Assembly (NCBI GenBank): GCA_028688535.1
Contig: JAQTXY010000074.1
Location: 1 to 7,906, forward strand
Direction: 5' to 3'
Source of the DNA: Methanothrix sp.
Lineage (GTDB): Archaea > Halobacteriota > Methanosarcinia > Methanotrichales > Methanotrichaceae
Length of the DNA: 7,906 nt
Both the position numbers and the translations under genes were made by a program. Each line of letters starts with the position of its first letter. The stretch's first letter is position 1. This document shows positions 6,346-7,906 of the stretch, one piece after another. Under the pieces are notes generated by a model. That model was not told where the DNA came from. It made no database searches and saw nothing but the letters and a program-made list of their open reading frames with translations.

Positions 6346-7522
6346 TCACGCTCACCACTTTATCGATCTCATCTTTTCCGACTACAAGGGGCGGTATGAA
6401 GCGCAGGGTGTGCTCACCGGTGCTGTTGAGCAGAACACCCTTAGCCAGAGCCTTTTCGACCAATGTCTTACAATCCGCCTCCAGGTCAACGCCAACCAAC
6501 AAGCCCAGGCCGCGAAATTCGCGAGGCGCGAGCTTTGCCAGCTGGTTCTTCAGGTACGCGCCCATCTCCTCGGACCTCTCTACCAGCCGCTCGTCTTTTA
6601 TGACCTGAATGGCTGCCAGTGCAGCAGCGCAGATGAGCGGTCCTCCTGCAAAGGTGGAGCCGTGGTCACCCTTCTGGAAAGCTTCGGCGGCTGGGCCCGT
6701 GGCCAGCATAGCACCAATGGGAAGGCCCCCAGCCATGGCTTTGGCCAGAGTCATGATGTCCGGCATAACAGCCGAATGCTCCTTGCCAAACCATTTTCCC
6801 GTACGGCCAAAGCCGGTCTGAACCTCATCGAATATGAGCAGCGCACCCTTATCATCGCATATCTGCCGGGCGGCGCGAAGATACTCTGCATCTGCCACAT
6901 AGACCCCGGCTTCTCCCTGCACCGGCTCTAAGATAACAGCACCAGTCTCGGCAGTCACAGCTGACTTTAGCGCCTCTGTATCGTTGTAAGGAACGAATGT
7001 CGCTTCATTCAAAGGCCGGAATGGCTCGCGATAGATGGGTTTGTAGGTGGTTCCCAGCGCCCCAAGGGTGCGGCCGTGAAAGGCGCGCTCTGCAGCCACG
7101 ATCTTCGATTTACCTGTGGCGCGGCGGGTCAGCTTCAATGCCGCCTCCACGCTCTCTGCGCCGGAGTTGCAGAAGTAGGCCCTCTTCATGCCGGTGAGGG
7201 CCTTCAGCTCCTCAGCCAATAGCACCTGATTTTCCGTGTAGTAGAGGTTGGAGGTGTGAATCAGCCTCTCTGCCTGCTTAGATATGGCCTGAGCTACGGC
7301 CGGGTGGCAGTGGCCCACGTTGTTCACGGCGATGCCGGCCACAAAGTCCAGGTACTCCTTTCCTTCCGAGTCCCAGACACGGGCTCCGCTGCCGCGCACG
7401 AGCAACACATCCTGGCGGGCGTAGGTCTGGAATATAGCCTCTGATTCCCTGGCCTTGAGATCATTTTTTTCGATCATAGACATTGCTTCCGGTTCCATCA
7501 CAAGGGACTGTTTTGACTTCAT
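6329..7522 (-). CDS. argD: Acetylornithine aminotransferase
   Basis: A class III PLP aminotransferase that converts N-acetylglutamate semialdehyde and glutamate to N-acetylornithine in arginine synthesis. In some prokaryotes the same enzyme also serves the lysine pathway (DapC role), which is possible but not shown here. Landmarks over 397 residues: YLDFVAGIAVNNVGHCHP (57-74), CNSGAESVEAALK (118-130), FHGRTLGAL (148-156), LEPVQGE (198-204), FDEVQTGFGRTG (231-242, with D232 contacting the cofactor), PLP lysine K261 in LAKAMAGGLPIGA, GSTFAGGPL (288-296), and RGLGLLVGV near the end. The N-terminus is uncertain: in-frame ATGs occur at residues 1, 9, 14 and 16 (genomic 7522, 7498, 7483, 7477), and none has a strong ribosome binding site. 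The family core begins around residue 25, so a start at 7483 or 7477 is quite possible. First gene of the argD-hisC-AK6 unit, with a TATA box about 90 bases upstream. Confidence 0.94.
   Translation of the reverse strand: MKSKQSLVMEPEAMSMIEKNDLKARESEAIFQTYARQDVLLVRGSGARVWDSEGKEYLDFVAGIAVNNVGHCHPAVAQAISKQAERLIHTSNLYYTENQVLLAEELKALTGMKRAYFCNSGAESVEAALKLTRRATGKSKIVAAERAFHGRTLGALGTTYKPIYREPFRPLNEATFVPYNDTEALKSAVTAETGAVILEPVQGEAGVYVADAEYLRAARQICDDKGALLIFDEVQTGFGRTGKWFGKEHSAVMPDIMTLAKAMAGGLPIGAMLATGPAAEAFQKGDHGSTFAGGPLICAAALAAIQVIKDERLVERSEEMGAYLKNQLAKLAPREFRGLGLLVGVDLEADCKTLVEKALAKGVLLNSTGEHTLRFIPPLVVGKDEIDKVVSVIGESL
6352..6356 (-). promoter_or_regulatory. Ribosome binding site supporting the hisC TTG start
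   Basis: GGTGA on the minus strand, inside the 3' end of argD, lies six bases before TTG at 6345. Since an in-frame TGA precedes the TTG, this site fixes the start. Confidence 0.65.
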
Positions 7523-7554
7523 TTTAACGGCACACTCTTCACACGGTCAGTTAT

Positions 7555-7591
7555 GCTTAAGGTATTTCGATACATTATGCGATCGTTAAGC
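7555..7591 (-). other. Possible structured leader of argD
   Basis: In the presumed 5' untranslated region, GCTTAA (7555-7560) and TTAAGC (7586-7591) are inverted copies enclosing 25 bases. The enclosed part holds GTAT/ATAC arms (7562-7573) and the palindrome CGATCG (7580-7585). Stems this short are weak, and no known riboswitch is recognised. Confidence 0.2.
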
Positions 7592-7612
7592 CCGCTAAAT
7601 TGGGAAGATCAT

Positions 7613-7622
7613 AGATATAAAT
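7613..7622 (-). promoter_or_regulatory. TATA box of the argD-hisC-AK6 operon
   Basis: The minus strand reads ATTTATATCT, a close match to the archaeal TATA element. Initiation about 25 bases downstream would fall near 7590, giving a leader of about 70 bases to the first ATG and more if a later ATG is used. It is the best TATA-like match I found in the window. The inverted repeat at 7624-7653 starts one base upstream, in the position of the BRE and activator sites. Confidence 0.6.
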
Positions 7623-7623
7623 T

Positions 7624-7653
7624 GCCTGGCTAGGCCCTTAAACGGTGCCAGGC
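7624..7653. repeat. 7-bp inverted repeat abutting the argD TATA box
   Basis: GCCTGGC (7624-7630) and GCCAGGC (7647-7653) are perfect inverted copies separated by 16 bases. The inner arm falls on the expected BRE of the argD promoter. No T-run follows on plus and the T-run on minus lies before the stem, so it does not look like a terminator. A regulator binding site is the more likely reading. Confidence 0.45.
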
Positions 7654-7730
7654 TAAAAATGATTCCGCGAAATAATATTGCGATCTGCTTTACTGACTGA
7701 ATAGTTCCTTGCTTAGACATCTTTGCGCTC

Positions 7731-7736
7731 AAAAAA
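7731..7736 (-). terminator. T6 terminator candidate after the small membrane gene
   Basis: Five bases beyond the stop codon of the 37-residue gene the minus strand carries TTTTTT. A second T5 occurs at 7655-7659. Archaeal RNA polymerase terminates on such U-tracts without needing a stem. Termination here would separate the small gene from the argD operon. Confidence 0.4.
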
Positions 7737-7741
7737 GCTGC

Positions 7742-7855
7742 CTATTCCTCCTCATTATCCGAACAATGATGCTTCTTTTTCAGAAACCACCAGAGAGCCA
7801 GCAAGCCAATCACGAATAGCTTTATTTTTATAATCTTCTTTATAAGTTTGAACAT
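7742..7855 (-). CDS. Small cationic single-span membrane protein, 37 residues
   Basis: ATG at 7855-7853, stop TAG at 7744-7742. The peptide has a lysine-rich start (MFKLIKKIIKIK), a short hydrophobic core (LFVIGLLALWWFL, residues 13-25), a basic patch KKKHHC (26-31) and an acidic end (SDNEEE). This layout suggests a single membrane-inserted helix with charged flanks; K10 and K12 shorten the usable hydrophobic span, so a peripheral amphipathic helix is also possible. The case for a real gene rests on the start: GGTGA lies eight bases before the ATG, and a TATA-like TTTTATAG sits at the right distance further upstream. The A-rich lysine codons and T-rich surroundings differ from the GC-richer neighbours, which is expected for such a composition. 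The family is not recognised and no function is assigned. It lies upstream of argD on the same strand but appears to have its own promoter and terminator. Confidence 0.65.
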   Translation of the reverse strand: MFKLIKKIIKIKLFVIGLLALWWFLKKKHHCSDNEEE

Positions 7856-7863
7856 GGTCTATT

Positions 7864-7868
7864 TCACC
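7864..7868 (-). promoter_or_regulatory. Ribosome binding site of the 37-residue gene
   Basis: GGTGA on the minus strand, with AATAGAC plus one further base before the ATG at 7855. It is the same motif used ahead of hisC in this window. Confidence 0.6.
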
Positions 7869-7889
7869 AGAGCTATATGTGTCTTAAAA

Positions 7890-7897
7890 CTATAAAA
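7890..7897 (-). promoter_or_regulatory. TATA-like box of the 37-residue gene
   Basis: The minus strand reads TTTTATAG. Initiation about 25 bases downstream would fall near 7868, giving a very short leader that just includes or clips the ribosome binding site. The window ends at 7906, so no upstream context is available. Confidence 0.35.
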
Positions 7898-7906
7898 CTG
7901 TGACCT

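Noticed and set aside
7553..7633. Plus-strand 26-residue frame in the argD leader
   Set aside because: No ribosome binding site or promoter, and it is too short to support by composition.
7624..7660. Inverted repeat read as an intrinsic terminator
   Set aside because: On plus the stem is followed by TAAAAAT rather than a T-run; on minus the T-run precedes the stem. Position beside the TATA box fits an operator better.
7595..7720. Minus-strand 41-residue frame (starts MSKQGTIQSV) between the small membrane gene and argD
   Set aside because: Partly hydrophobic, but there is no GGTG-type ribosome binding site, and it runs through the inverted repeat and the argD TATA box. A conservation check could reopen it.

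Overview
The window most likely comes from a methanogenic archaeon of the Methanothrix (Methanosaeta) type. The evidence is an AK6/Fap7-type kinase in place of a bacterial Adk, an Lrp-like siroheme decarboxylase subunit beside a Met8p-like precorrin-2 dehydrogenase (the alternative haem route of cytochrome-containing methanogens), a secreted NosD-type beta-helix protein with the D-I-D-x-S-N motif common in methanogens, GGTGA-type ribosome binding sites, and TATA-like boxes upstream of genes. The genus is an inference from protein character, not from any search.

Left block, minus strand (3311 down to 2): an exported 710-residue NosD-like right-handed beta-helix protein, then a siroheme decarboxylase subunit (ahbB-like), then precorrin-2 dehydrogenase (sirC-like). 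The first two genes overlap as TGATG and the second and third are 11 bases apart, so they read as one transcription unit. Its last two products sit at the sirohydrochlorin/siroheme node of tetrapyrrole synthesis. The beta-helix gene is the unexpected member.

Middle: a 104-base divergent promoter region (3312-3415) separates this unit from a plus-strand orphan Rec-PAS-GAF-like response regulator (3416-4684), which has no DNA-binding or kinase domain. It converges on the next block across a 96-base spacer holding a T-tract terminator candidate.

Right block, minus strand (7522 down to 4781): argD (acetylornithine aminotransferase), hisC (histidinol-phosphate aminotransferase, forced TTG start) and an AK6/Fap7-like adenylate kinase. 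Neighbouring genes overlap by 17 and 7 bases, indicating a translationally coupled operon for arginine/histidine synthesis plus a nucleotide kinase/ribosome-maturation factor. A good TATA box lies at 7613-7622, directly beside a 7-bp inverted repeat that could be an operator.

Far right (7523-7906): apart from the argD leader and promoter, the region holds a small gene for a 37-residue cationic membrane peptide (7742-7855, minus). It is supported by a GGTGA ribosome binding site, a TATA-like box and a downstream T6 tract.

Nothing here is a CRISPR array, mobile element, rRNA or tRNA. The most notable signals are the coupling of an exported cysteine-ladder beta-helix protein to siroheme/haem synthesis, the hidden small membrane protein, and the inverted repeat abutting the argD TATA box.
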